Shown here: piece after piece, positions 32,970 through 43,800 of the stretch
Layout of the letters: every line of letters begins with the position of its first letter
Numbering within the stretch: the stretch's first letter is position 1
Assembly: GCA_019155185.1 (NCBI GenBank)
Contig: CM032815.1
Location: 1,125,001-1,189,000 of the forward strand
DNA length: 64,000 nt
Origin: Beaufortia kweichowensis
Lineage: Eukaryota; Chordata; Actinopteri; Cypriniformes; Gastromyzontidae
Direction: 5' to 3'
Notes under the pieces: model-generated
Database searches by the model: none
What the model was told of the DNA's origin: nothing
The model's input: the letters and a program-made list of their open reading frames with translations, nothing else
Translations under genes and position numbers: made by a program

Positions 32970-34094
32970 ATAAAAATGACATGACAAATGACAAAATGTC
33001 TGGTTACATAGAACCTTTAACATCCATAAAAATGACATGACAAATGACAAAATGTCTGGTTACATAGAACCTTTAACATCCACAAAAATGACATCACAAA
33101 TGACAAAATGTCTGGTTACATAGAACCTTTAAAATCCATAAAAATGACATCACAAATGACAAAATGTCTGGTTACATAGAACCTTTAAAATCCATAAAAA
33201 TGACATCACAAATGACAAAATGTCTGGTTACATAGAACCTTTAACATCCACAAAAATGACATCACAAATGACAAAATGTCTGGTTACATAGAACCTTTAA
33301 AATCCACAAAAATGACATCACAAATGACAAAATGTCTGGTTACATAGAACCTTTAAAATCCATAAAAATGACATGACAAATGACAAAATGTCTGGTTACA
33401 TAGAACCTTTAACATCCACAAAAATGACATCACAAATGACAAAATGTCTGGTTACATAGAACCTTTAACATCCACAAAAATGACATCACAAATGACAAAA
33501 TGTCTGGTTACATAGAACCTTTAACATCCATAAAAATGACATCACAAATGACAAAATGTCTGGTTACATAGAACCTTTAACATCCACAAAATGACATCAC
33601 AAATGACAAAATGTCTGGTTACATAGAACCTTTAACATCCACAAAAATGACATGACAAATGACAAAATGTCTGGTTACATAGAACCTTTAACATTCATAA
33701 AAATGACATCACAAATGACAAAATGTCTGGTTACATAGAACCTTTAACATCCATAAAAATGACATCACAAATGACAAAATGTCTGGTTACATAGAACCTT
33801 TAACATCCACAAAAATGACATCACAAATGACAAAATGTCTGGTTACATAGAACCTTTAACATCCATAAAAATGACATGACAAATGACAAAATGTCTGGTT
33901 ACATAGAACCTTTAACATCCACAAAAATGACATGACAAATGACAAAATGTCTGGTTACATAGAACCTTTAACATCCACAAAAATGACATCACAAATGACA
34001 AAATGTCTGGTTACATAGAACCTTTAACATCCACAAAAATGACATCACAAATGACAAAATGTATGGTTACATAGAACCTTTAACATCCATAAAA
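32970..34094. repeat. Minisatellite: 20 tandem copies of a 56-bp unit
   Basis: The word TGGTTACATA recurs at 33001, 33057, 33113 and so on, every 56 bp up to about 34064, except for one 55-bp unit near 33561-33616 that lost an A. Copies differ at only a few sites (GACATGAC or GACATCAC; AACATCC or AAAATCC; CCATAAA or CCACAAA), so the array is young or homogenised. The unit contains AGAACCTTTAACATCCATAA, which is also the left end of the interspersed repeat that follows. The array therefore probably grew from that element. It ends about 200 bp upstream of the kdm6b first exon. Confidence 0.97.
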
Positions 34095-34242
34095 CCTTTC
34101 GTTTCACAAAAGGTTCTTGTGAAAAAACTATGAAAAGGTAAGAAATAAATGGTTCTTCTATGGCATTGCTGTTAGGAACCTTTTTCAGCACTTTTTAATG
34201 AATGTGTCCTAAAAGAGAACGTTAACTTTCAATAAAAACACA
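34068..34242 (+). mobile_element. Interspersed repeat copy A, upstream of the kdm6b promoter
   Basis: The order of blocks is: CTTTAACATCC, AAAACCTTTCGTTTCACAAA, GGTTCTTGTGAAAAA, ACTATGAAAAGGTAAGAAA, TGGTTCTTCTATGGCATT, AGGAACCTTTTTCAGCAC, AAAAGAGAACGTTAACTTT. The same blocks recur in the same order and orientation at 35289-35473. It looks like a small non-autonomous DNA transposon; GGTTCTT/AAGAACC-type palindromic words are typical of such teleost elements. It has no coding capacity. Confidence 0.65.
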
Positions 34243-34249
34243 AAAGTAA

Positions 34250-34480
34250 ACTGACTGAAAAAAATACTGAATGTGTTAATATTTATTCAGAACGATGCAG
34301 TGATAATTTCGGCAGACGCGCGCACCTTCCAGCAGGAGCTCGTGCACCGAGCCCCTCATCACGAGCCCAAGTGACACTCGTGCGCGTGGGATGAATCGCG
34401 CTCGCGTCATTCAGTGACTCAACAGAGCTCGCGCGCAGTAAAAGTAAAGCAGCTCTCAGTAACAAGTCATCTAGTTTTTT
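34250..34480 (+). promoter_or_regulatory. kdm6b: Probable kdm6b promoter, CpG-rich
   Basis: This is the most CpG-dense patch in the 8-46 kb interval (GCAGACGCGCGCACC, GAATCGCGCTCGCGTCATT, GAGCTCGCGCGCAG). It lies just upstream of a stretch ending in a good donor at 34624. No clear TATA box precedes it, which fits a CpG-type housekeeping or inducible promoter. The transcription start is not resolved. Confidence 0.5.
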
Positions 34481-34623
34481 TAGGCAGCTCTGATGGAGGA
34501 TAAACACACAGATGGAGTTCTTACAGGTGGAGGTTTTCAATCCTTCAAGGAATTTAAACTGCGCAGTTACGCGTTTCTTCATCAGCAGAGCCGGATAACA
34601 TCAGTTTGCAGCTCATCTTGCAG
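34400..34623 (+). other. kdm6b: kdm6b leader exon 1 (5' end uncertain)
   Basis: The exon ends at a strong donor (CTTGCAG followed by GTAAGA at 34624). It carries an upstream ATG at 34493 with C at -3 and G at +4. That frame stays open to the exon end (43 codons) and, joined to the next leader exon, closes about ten codons later, so it is a candidate short upstream ORF. Transcript evidence would be needed to fix the 5' boundary. Confidence 0.45.
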
Positions 34624-34878
34624 GTAAGATGCTAAATGTATGTAAACGCAGATGGGTTGACAACTTACTAGTTGTGTTAGGTTTTAGTTAGGTTATTATG
34701 TAACGAGTAACATAACATGTAACGTCACACTCATAATATTGTGTTTTAAAGGTTATGTAACGCACACGGCAGCAGATGGCAGTGTTTGCCTTTAGAATAA
34801 ATAAGTGACATTGACCCGGAAGTGTAAACAATCATTTAAAAGTGTTATAAAATAATTATAATTTAAATCGTTTTAAAT

Positions 34879-34879
34879 T

Positions 34880-34938
<59 letters not shown>
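34879..34938. repeat. (AT)n microsatellite
   Basis: This is a nearly pure AT dinucleotide tract inside the first kdm6b leader intron. Confidence 0.95.
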
Positions 34939-34940
<2 letters not shown>

Positions 34941-35004
34941 AGTATAATATTTATGTTAGGGTTTTTTTTTTAATCCCTGACCACTGACTTTTATATTTCA
35001 ATAC

Positions 35005-35066
35005 ATGTAAAGCTGCTTTGGTACAGTGATCTTTGTAAGAAAGCTATACAAATAAAACTGAATTGA
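35005..35066 (+). repeat. Retroposon 3' tail fragment (GTAAAGCTGCTTTG type)
   Basis: The stretch contains GTAAAGCTGCTTTGGTACAG, GAAAGCTATACAAATAAAAC and TGAATTGAAA. This is the tail shape shared by several cyprinid SINE/LINE families. Only the tail is present. Confidence 0.6.
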
Positions 35067-35288
35067 AAAGTAAAATTATAATTTAAAATAATTAAAAATA
35101 ATATTTTTTTCCCACACACACTGTCGTATACGTCAGTATTTACTGTTCTGTATTATAGTAATTGCTGTTAATAATTACTACAGTATTGTTCAGTAGTAGT
35201 ACCTGTTGTTAATTGATAAACTATAAATACTTCAATAAACTTTATTATTTACTTTGTGGTTCAAAACTCTCGAGTGTCTAGGAATTGT

Positions 35289-35473
35289 ACTTTAACATCC
35301 ACAAAACCTTTCGTTTCACAAAGGTTCTTGTGAAAAACTTAAAACTATGAAAAGGTAAGAAATAAATGGTTCTTCTAAAAAATTTTTTATGGCATTTTGC
35401 TGTAAGGAACCTTTTTCAGCACCTTTTAATTAATATGTCCTAAAAGAGAACGTTAACTTTTAATAAAAACACA
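35289..35473 (+). mobile_element. Interspersed repeat copy B, downstream of kdm6b exon 1
   Basis: This is the same element as 34068-34242, in the same orientation and with the same block order. It is about 10-20 bp longer because of small insertions (ACTTAAAACTATG; CTAAAAAATTTTTTATGG). Together the two copies bracket kdm6b exon 1. Confidence 0.65.
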
Positions 35474-35819
35474 TTTTTTATTAATAGTAATAGTAAAATA
35501 TTTTTTCATGTGGGTTATAACAGGGAACTAAAATGTACAATATATATTCTGAATGCTGTCGACATGGTTACATTCATTAAAATGTTTTATTTAATTATTA
35601 TTATTATTATATATTAATTAATTTATTAGGCGTGTTTATTATTGCCATTATTTGTTTATTCATAATTAGTTGATATAGGCTTACTCCAATTTTATTAAAT
35701 TGTTTTATTGCTAGTGATTCAATAGCCCTGAAAATTGTGAATTGTATCTCATTGCATTTGAATTAAAACATTATATCTTCATTCTCTCTCTCTCTATCTT
35801 CATTACACACGTCCAGCAG

Positions 35820-35979
35820 CTGTGATTCATTCCTGCAGTGGCATGGAAAGTGATGTCACTAATTCTGATGCGTCTGCAGCCAGTAGGAATGTGCCAATGA
35901 TACCAGTTTGTCAGGAGATTCTACCTGATAGAGCTGGAAAAGATGAACAACTGGGAGAGCCAATCATCACGGAGAAGAG
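35820..35979 (+). other. kdm6b: kdm6b leader exon 2
   Basis: A CT-rich tract and CAGCAG acceptor precede 35820, and a GTGGGT donor follows 35979. The exon holds an ATG at 35843 in strong context (G at -3, G at +4) that stays open to the exon end (MESDVTNSDAS...). The exon does not encode known KDM6B sequence, so it is read as leader, as in mammalian KDM6B, whose first exons are non-coding. It is supported by splice signals and an open frame only. Confidence 0.45.
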
Positions 35980-36637
35980 GTGGGTCTTTAAACTCGTCTT
36001 TGACCAATAATCACAATTTCATCAGGGTTAATGATCCTGAACATCATGTTTCACGCGTGAAGCATCTAGGAGGAACAGGAATTTCAATTGTTTTGATGGC
36101 CTTTGTTATTGATTCATCTCATTTTCAATGTATTTTTCTAGGTGAATTATTTATTTGTGTTACATTTTGATAAGTAAGTCATTCATATGAATCCGTGAAA
36201 TTAATTATTTAATATTTGATTATTTTTGCATTTGTAGCATCTCGACTAAATGTTACAGAAACATGTCACGGTAGGGGTTCACAAGTTTAGTATGTAACTT
36301 ATGTTGCATCGTTTGTGCTGTGTTGCACATGAAATATGTAAAACAATAAAAAAATCCCATAGACTTGCATTGAAAAACAGATATGACCACAAAAACACCC
36401 CCCAGAACAGCCTTGCAACTCTTCTGCAATCACCTCCAATGCCAGCAGTTCTTTGCACAGATTGGTTTCCTTTAGCAAATGTCAAAATCTTGTTGAAATT
36501 ATAATTCAGATTCACTATATATGAAATGGCATACTGTCACTCAAAAATAGATGTATCTTTTATGGATCTGTGGCACCAATAAAATTACAATAAGCTATTT
36601 GACAGCAGGGGTCTGTCTTCTGTATGTGCTACTACAC

Positions 36638-36644
<7 letters not shown>

Positions 36645-36671
<27 letters not shown>
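36645..36671. repeat. (AG)n microsatellite
   Basis: A perfect AG run follows a short CA run. Confidence 0.95.
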
Positions 36672-36675
<4 letters not shown>

Positions 36676-37546
36676 TGACATCTTCTGGTTATTGTCTATG
36701 CATGAGGCCAGCGATCACATGTGGTTCATGAATGTCAGAACTCCATGTTTTACTGACTCAAGTGTGTAGTTCTGTTTCCATGGTGAGCGTGGAATCCAGC
36801 TCAGGCAGACGGAGCTTCTGATTGGCTGATATGCCGACATTGGTGTCTCGTGCAGCCGGCTCGCTTGCCCAATGGAGACCAAGCAGCGCTGGAGCTGTTG
36901 CTATGGGCGGTCAGACAGGAATCTTTCTCGTTTCCTATAGTCTGTGTGCTTCTCTCATGCACTTTTTCTGTCTCTCTGTCAAAATAGTGTTTTCTCTTTC
37001 TGTGCATGCGCTCTCATTTTTTGAAAGAGGGATGTGGAAAGAGCAGGTGGGGGTACGTGGGTGCTATGCACAGAAAGTCACGTAGGCAAGACCCCCTCCT
37101 CCTCTCACCCACTGCCTTACTGCCTCAGTCTGTGGGTCTAGTCAGCTGTGACCACATAGTGCCCACAATGCACTAGATTTTGAGCACCCCTGTACTTCTA
37201 TTATTCATGTGTCATCCCTTCTCTCATCTTCTCTCTCTCCTCTCTTCCGCCTTCCTCACCTCTTCTGTCATATATTGTATCGTATGCTATCCAATCTTTC
37301 TTTAATACATAATACGGCTTTATTATATTTTTGCTTTAAAGATTTAAATGTGATAATCTTTATCATGTAACTTGTCTTACACCATTTGCGAGTGAAAGCT
37401 CTGCATGTGTTGTTTTGTTAAAGAAATGCACACTGTTGCTTTCAGAGTGATCAGATTTATTTATTCATCTGGTGGATGATACAGTAGGTGGAAAATCTAG
37501 AAAGACTAGAAAAATTATATAAGTGTGAGTCTGCTAATTTGACATG

Positions 37547-37615
37547 CAACCACCCAGAACACCATAGCAACCACATAGCAATTTCACTCCCAACCATCCA
37601 GAACACTTTGGCACG
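37547..37615 (+). repeat. Degenerate CATAGCAACCAC / CCAGAACAC repeat
   Basis: The words GCAACCACCCAGAACACC, ATAGCAACCACATAGCAA and CCATCCAGAACACTTTGG form about two irregular units. The same motif family recurs at 45610-45775. This is a recognised style of dispersed, short tandem fish repeat. Confidence 0.65.
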
Positions 37616-38089
37616 TCGGCAAGTCATGTAAGGTCAGGCATCACTCACTTCTTTCTGAAAATATAGCTTTTTTTCACCGATGAATTAATCTGAAAGGATT
37701 TTCTGATGCAATATAGTGTAATAGCGTTTTCATTGTTATTAGGAAAATTGTTATCATGTGTATCACTTAAAGGTTGAGGAAGAGCCTTTACTGCAGCGAT
37801 CACATTCACCGCCACTTAAAGTGACAATTAAAACGCCAAACTGTGCGTAATATTAAACGGTTTCCTGTTTTTTTCAATGAAACAGGTTCCGTTGAGCATA
37901 TCAATATTTTTGAAGCTTGGAAACATACCCGGTTCTTCCAGAAAATAGAGTCTTTCGCCACCCTACAGTGAGGTTTAAAAATAGCACAAAGTGTGTTGGC
38001 CTTATTCCCAAACACACACATACACTGCAGACGCACACTCGCTCTTTCCCACTCCATTCGAGACGTTTCCCGCCTCCAGGGCTCATATT

Positions 38090-38356
38090 TGCTGATCTCT
38101 TTTGATTGACACAGACTGCTCTTTTCTGATTGGCCGTGGCGAGTTGATTGACAGTCATGCGGTGAGCAGCGGCCCGGCCCCCCGGCTCTGCACGTGGATG
38201 AGTCTGCTGTGAACATCTGAGCATCAAAGAAAGAAGAAGAGAGGAAAAGGGAAAGAGAGAGAGGAGAGAAGTTGGAAATAGAGGCGACAGGATTGATTTG
38301 GGAAGGGAAAGGTTTGGAGTACGTTGAGGACAGGAGGTGAAAGGAAAAGAGAGGAG
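38090..38356 (+). promoter_or_regulatory. kdm6b: Possible alternative kdm6b promoter and first exon
   Basis: An inverted CCAAT box (TGATTGGCC) and GATTGACA words precede a GC-rich patch (GCGGCCCGGCCCCCCGG). A purine-rich stretch then ends in a possible donor, GAG followed by GTATGA at 38357. The arrangement resembles an alternative first exon spliced to 45898. It is not proven. Confidence 0.25.
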
Positions 38357-39439
38357 GTATGAAAATAATTGATTGTCTTTTGTAGGTTATGTGCATGTGT
38401 TTTTGTGTAAACTGGTATTTGCATGTGTTTTTATATCCGTGTGCACGTGTATTATGTGCAGATGGATCGATGCTAAAGCAGTCATTCATTATTGTGACAA
38501 CAGTGTGTGTGTGTGTGTGTGCAATGCATGTGGGGTTGCATTACAGATGCATCACATCACGGCTGGCAACTGTAACTAAGGGTATTGCTTACACTGGCTT
38601 TCTTGTTCCATGCAATTAAATAAATGCCTGGGATTACAAACCTCATGCCCTGCTTGGCTTGTAAGAGGACTGTCACGAAAGGAGTTCCCTACATATAACA
38701 CCCAGTGCACAGGAAACACAACATTTACTCAAAAATGCAAATGTTTTAGTGAAAATGTGCATCAGAAGGCTATTGTTTGTTAAGGCCTGCAGGGGGCTTA
38801 ATGTCTCATGTGCCATCTCCACATACTGACCTAAATTCACTGGAGCTTTACCACAGACAGACACTATGAGCTGCTAAAATACCCCTCCAAAAATAGACTC
38901 CTAATACGCGTCATTTAGTAGAGCTGTAATGAATGAAACCGTGATGTCAGGTGAATGGGAAATGAGCGACTGAAATTAAACAGATGACACAGAAAGAGGA
39001 AGTTTTGTACGCTTACAGAATTAATTGTTTGTCAAGACATAATAGATACAATTCAGATTCACACATTGTGCTTTGATGTATTGCATGTTCTAGTGCTAAA
39101 ATTATATTTATATAATTAATACCTTAACTATGGCAGTGCACTTTCAACACAAACTATAGCTCAATGGTAAATTGAAACGTTATGTTTGGTTCTGGTTTGG
39201 ACCACGGTGGTCCAGCTGTGTGAGATGCTGTGGTGGTGGTTATTATGGTGAGGGAGTGAAGGAAACTTGGTTTAGGAAACATCTTAAAGTTTTGCCAACC
39301 CAAGCAATTCACAACCTCATATGGGAATCTGCGGTTCTGAGAGAACTGTCATTACCGGACCACCGTAATTTTGGAGATTTTAAGCTAAATGTGAGTTCAG
39401 TTCAAGGTGCTAGCGAGGGCGCAACTGATTTACCTTTGA

Positions 39440-39645
39440 AATAAAAATTCTGTCATTGCTTATTTACCCTCATGTCTTTCAAAAACTCTTTCTTTTGTGC
39501 AACAGGAAAGAAGATATTTTGAGAAATGCCCCAGTGGTTTTATATCTTTTATGTTCTTCAGAAGAAACTCGTACAGGTTTAGAATGACATGAGGATAAAT
39601 AAATGATGAAAGAATGATCATTTTTGGATGAATTATCCCTTTAAA
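39440..39645. mobile_element. Foldback (TTAA-ended) interspersed element
   Basis: The left part reads AATTCTGTCATTGCTTATTT and ACCCTCATGTC. The right part, reverse-complemented, reads TTAAAGGGATAATTCATCC, followed by CATCATTTATTTATCCTCAT. The two halves are partly complementary, so the element can fold back on itself. It is the commonest type of short repeat in cyprinid introns and has no coding capacity. Confidence 0.65.
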
Positions 39646-40024
39646 GCTGCAAAGTGACCTCAAAGTGATACGTAATAATCCATAATTTAGCCAGGGTTGC
39701 CTTGAACAAAAAAGTTATTCAATAAAGGTATTCTTTAAAAAAACGTGACATAAGTTCCTACTTAAAAAGTCCACAGTTTGTATTTACATGTGTTTTTCTA
39801 GGTAACAGTGCAAGTTGTTGCATGCTATTTTAATCAGAACATGTGCTTAGTTCAGCGTCAATAAAACATAGTAGAAATCCTTTGTTAGCACTCAGACAGC
39901 TGTCATTTCCTCTTGGAGGAGAGAGAGTCTTGTTATTTACTTTACTCTAAATGTAATGTTTGCATGCGCTACGTGCAAAACCAGAAAGTATTCTTAACGT
40001 ACATGTACACCTGTATGTATACAG

Positions 40025-40210
40025 CTTTAAAGGGATAACTCATCCAAAAATGATCATTCTTTCATCATTTATTTATCCTCATGTCATTCTAAACCTGCAC
40101 GAGTTTCTGCTGAAGAACATAAAAGATATAAAACCATTTCTCAAAATATCTTCTTTCCTGTTGCACAAAAGAAAGAGTCATACAGCTTTTGAAAGACAAC
40201 AAAAGTACAG
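40025..40210 (+). mobile_element. Foldback-family element, half copy in inverted orientation to 39440-39645
   Basis: It starts with TTTAAAGGGATAACTCATCC and shares CATCATTTATTTATCCTCAT, GAAGAACATAAAAGATATAA and CTTTCCTGTTGCACAAAAG with the reverse complement of 39440-39645. The two therefore form an inverted pair about 380 bp apart. This explains the similar short translations on opposite strands. Confidence 0.65.
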
Positions 40211-40387
40211 GATAGATTTTTGGAAGTAGCCGTGCAAATTTCTCAAGTGCACATAGTCGCCCTCAGGAAAACTCTTTTGAGAGACTTGTTTGGAGACGAG
40301 AGCATTTCCTGTAGGATTGAGCCAGCGTGCAATGGGTAGTTTATGACCGGTATCCTAGGAAACACATACTGTACTCTTTAGGTGTGA

Positions 40388-40525
40388 AGAGAGAGAGAGA
40401 GAGGAAGGGAAATGAGGATGGAGCGAGGGAGAGAGAGAGAGAGAGGAAGGGAAATGAGGATGGAGCGAGGGAGGAGAGAGAGAGGTGATGGCGGATAGAG
40501 CGAGGGAGAGAGAGAGGTGATGGCG
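40388..40525. repeat. GA-rich minisatellite (about 40-bp units)
   Basis: The unit GGAAGGGAAATGAGGATGGA followed by GCGAGGGAGAGA occurs twice. It is followed by two copies of a GAGAGGTGATGGCGGAT unit. The purine strand is + throughout. Confidence 0.85.
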
Positions 40526-40599
40526 GATGGGGGAGGGGCTGTATAGGGAAAAGCAAAAAATAAAAAAACAGACTGGCTGGTAGAAGGGGGTTGGGCTAT

Positions 40600-40844
40600 C
40601 TTCGCTCAACACCGCTCTCGCTCCCTTTCGCTGTCTCTCGTTCTGCCTTCTCGTACCAGACCATTCCTTTTCTTTCTTTGTCTGTCTGCTAAAGGGGAAA
40701 GGCGAGAGAGGAGGGTGCAAATGTGAGAGAGTGAGACGGTGTGTGTGTTAAGAGAGAGAGGAAAGAAGGGAGAAGGCAAAATGGACCAGAACCACCCCCG
40801 GTTTTGACAATAGAAGCTCACTTCTCATCTGTCAGTGGCGTCTT
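40600..40844 (+). promoter_or_regulatory. kdm6b: Possible alternative kdm6b first exon
   Basis: A CT/CG-rich patch (CTTCGCTCAACACCGCTCTC) precedes GA-rich sequence, an isolated 8-codon ATG frame (40781-40807) and a strong donor, GTGAGTAAGT, at 40845. It could be a leader exon splicing to 45898. Only the donor and composition support this. Confidence 0.25.
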
Positions 40845-43800
40845 GTGAGTAAGTCCTCTCTCTCTATCTCTCTCTCTCTTTGTGTATGTGTGTGTGTGTT
40901 CTCTCAGAGCTGTCATCCGGTGCTTTAAATGGTAAAGGTTTGAAAAATTTAAAGGTACAGTACGCTTTTAATTGGTTTGAGAAGTGGGCAAACAGGAAGC
41001 TGTGCGTGCCCTTGTGTTTCTTCCTGACCTGAACGGTAAGAACATGTTTATATCTCAGGGGAGAAACACTCATCTTACCTCTCTGAGCCCCTCCGAGAAA
41101 AACTGTCTTTGCGATCCGTGTCATTTTTCATATGATATTCTCGCTCCCTGCGCTCAGATTCTTTGTGTACAAATGTGACCGATTGTGAATTCTTCGAGTC
41201 TTCGATTGTGAATTCTGTGCAAGTTGCTCCAACCCGGTAGACTCGCTGTCTCCTGTGGAGCATAAAAATATCAATTTTTGAGATGGTTGATGGTTGCTTA
41301 CAGCTTACGATGTACTTTCAAGCTTCAAAAAGAATACAAGAACCATAATAGTGTCTTACAAGTGGTCTGTATTACTTGTGAACTGTATTTCAAGTGGTCT
41401 GGAGCTATACTAGGAATGTTATTCATTACAGAAAACCTTGACATCTGAGCCAATTAGTCAACAAATCACTCGACTCTTTTCAGTATATGTTTTATGTTGC
41501 ATTTGCAAGTTTAACTCGCTATATGTATATGCTGTTATATGTTTATCTCACACAAATCTAAAAAGATTTGGAATATAGTGCACAGGTCGAATGGACCACT
41601 TATACGATACTTTAAAACATGCTTTTTGTAAAGGGTGTGTAAGTGATTTTGGGTGAACTGTTTCCAGCTCAGTTTCACTGTCTTTGTGCTCCATGTGGTT
41701 TCTTTCTACCATTTTTATGGCTTTCTTTGCTCATATTCTTTAGGCTGTAACGTGACCGATTGTAAATGTTTTGCAGTACATTTTTGAGTCGTGCGCAAGT
41801 CTCTACAACTCATATTAAATTGCCAAGTAGGCTACAGAGAAGATCCTTCTGTACATAATGCAATTGTGTATGTGTGTGTGTAATATAATAGCATGGCAGG
41901 CTCTAGTGAATACTTTTCTACAGGAAGTGTGGTTATTATAGCTAGTGATCATGATCTTTGCCATTACAGCACAGATCTAATAAACGTCACTGCCCCGTGT
42001 GTGTTTCCAGTGAACTATCTCGGACCACAAGCAGTATCACAAATAACTGTCTATGAATTTCCTTGGTTTGCTATCTACTGAGAAAAACATACAGGTGCAT
42101 GTTAGCGTTTGCATTATTTTCCATTAGGGCCTGTTGGCTTTATTTATTAGCATATTATAGAGAAGTAAAGGACATAACAGTGTCTGTTTTTCTTTCATAT
42201 AACTTAAATGTGCTACAGTTCCTCATTTGAAGAAATGGATCATAAAGGAATATAACTCTAATAAATATAAAATAATTTTTATGTAAAATGTATTAATTTC
42301 TAAATATCAAACTATACTGTATTCATTTTTTGTCCCCAGCTGGCCTGTGTTTAATGACCCCGACCCAAATGTGTCCCGCCTGTTGTAACACACACCGCAC
42401 ACACACATGATCTAGTATAAGCTTCTTACGTGATATATGTTATATGAGAAGTCACTATCTAGCTCAGATTGCATATCATCCCCCATAAACCCACCCAGTT
42501 TGACTTCAACAGCTGTGATAAAACAACACTTCTTAAAGACTTGTCTCGCAAAGAAAGTATGGCTAGATGTTCGAAAGTCGATATTCGAGTTTATGTGGTT
42601 ACGCTAAGGGTCTTCTCCACAACAAAGTCCCTCTCGATGTAAAATACGACGATAAAGAGAGGCGTCGATGATTATGATATCGAAACTGGATTTAGTTGTT
42701 TCTGAAACTGAAACAAAATGAGAAAACCTCAAAGTTTCACAGTTCCGCTGTGTGCAGACGTTCACACAGACTTGATCTATACGTGAAAATCTTCTCAAAT
42801 TTGATGTGGTCTATATGTGGTGTGTGTGTTTGCATATCCACAACTTACCATGTCTATCCATCTGTAGTTTGTTTTCAAACAAGAGACACGATAAGCGTAA
42901 TTAGTTCACTAAAACAGGAAACCCCTCACGTGGTGCGTTGGGCCTGGCTGCTTTTGTTTACATCAGGCTTTTTTTTATCAAACACCAAATTTGACTTTTT
43001 CTTACATATCAGACAGTAACGCAATCTCATTGCTCCTGACTGCAGTGGCGCCTTTATCTTCTCACTTTTTCTTTCTGGCTGTTTGATTCCCGCCGCGGTC
43101 CCCTGCTGCTCTCGTGAGATATGTTTCAGACGGACACTTGCTTTTGTTTTGGCTGGGCTTCCGGCTGCTTTGAAGAATTCTTTGAAGAGTTAATAGACAG
43201 CGTGGAGTCTTTCCAACTCGACGAATTCCTTTTGTGCTACAGATTCGATTCTGCACATTATTTTAGAAAAGGTGTAATGCAAAGAGGCTTTTGTTAAAGT
43301 ATCAGGCAGCACAAACTACATGCTAGCAGACCCTAAATAGTTATGAAAAGTTATGACTAACATTAAAAGTGAAAAATTAAATGATGTATAATATTTAAAA
43401 CAGTAAAAGTTTAATAAAAGAGCACAAGCAGATTCACTGTGGCTATTAAATTCAGCTCATATTAGATTAAAGACGGCAAGCTTTGGGGGATCAAAAAATG
43501 AAGACAAACAGCACTGCATAGGCTGGCGGCCATTACTTTTCTAACGTAACCTCTTCTTGTGCATCTGTGTGTGAAAATAAGAAGAAGATACATGACTTCT
43601 TGCGAAAGGAAGCATTTTACTCTTCTTTTCCTCTGAATCGCAGCTCGTTTGAATATGATGCAAAGATGCTGCTGTTGTGCCCGAGTAACGTCACTACAGT
43701 GACAAAAACACCTGATAACAACCATCATCATAAGCCAAAAAAACAGTAAAGGGAAATCTACCGTTTCAGAAGCAAGATATATTTCAGCAGAGCAAGGTCA

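Noticed and set aside
32970..34094. Regular 56-bp periodic array that could suggest a CRISPR array
   Set aside because: There are no unique spacers: the whole unit repeats head to tail, and the context is vertebrate. It is a minisatellite.
37806..38489. Minus-strand 227-codon ORF, the longest outside kdm6b
   Set aside because: It covers purine-rich repeats and a promoter-like patch, has no recognisable domain or splice context, and its composition follows the pyrimidine tract.
39172..39444. 90-codon + ORF starting MKRYVWFWFG
   Set aside because: It runs into the foldback element, has no recognised domain, and lies in the kdm6b leader intron.
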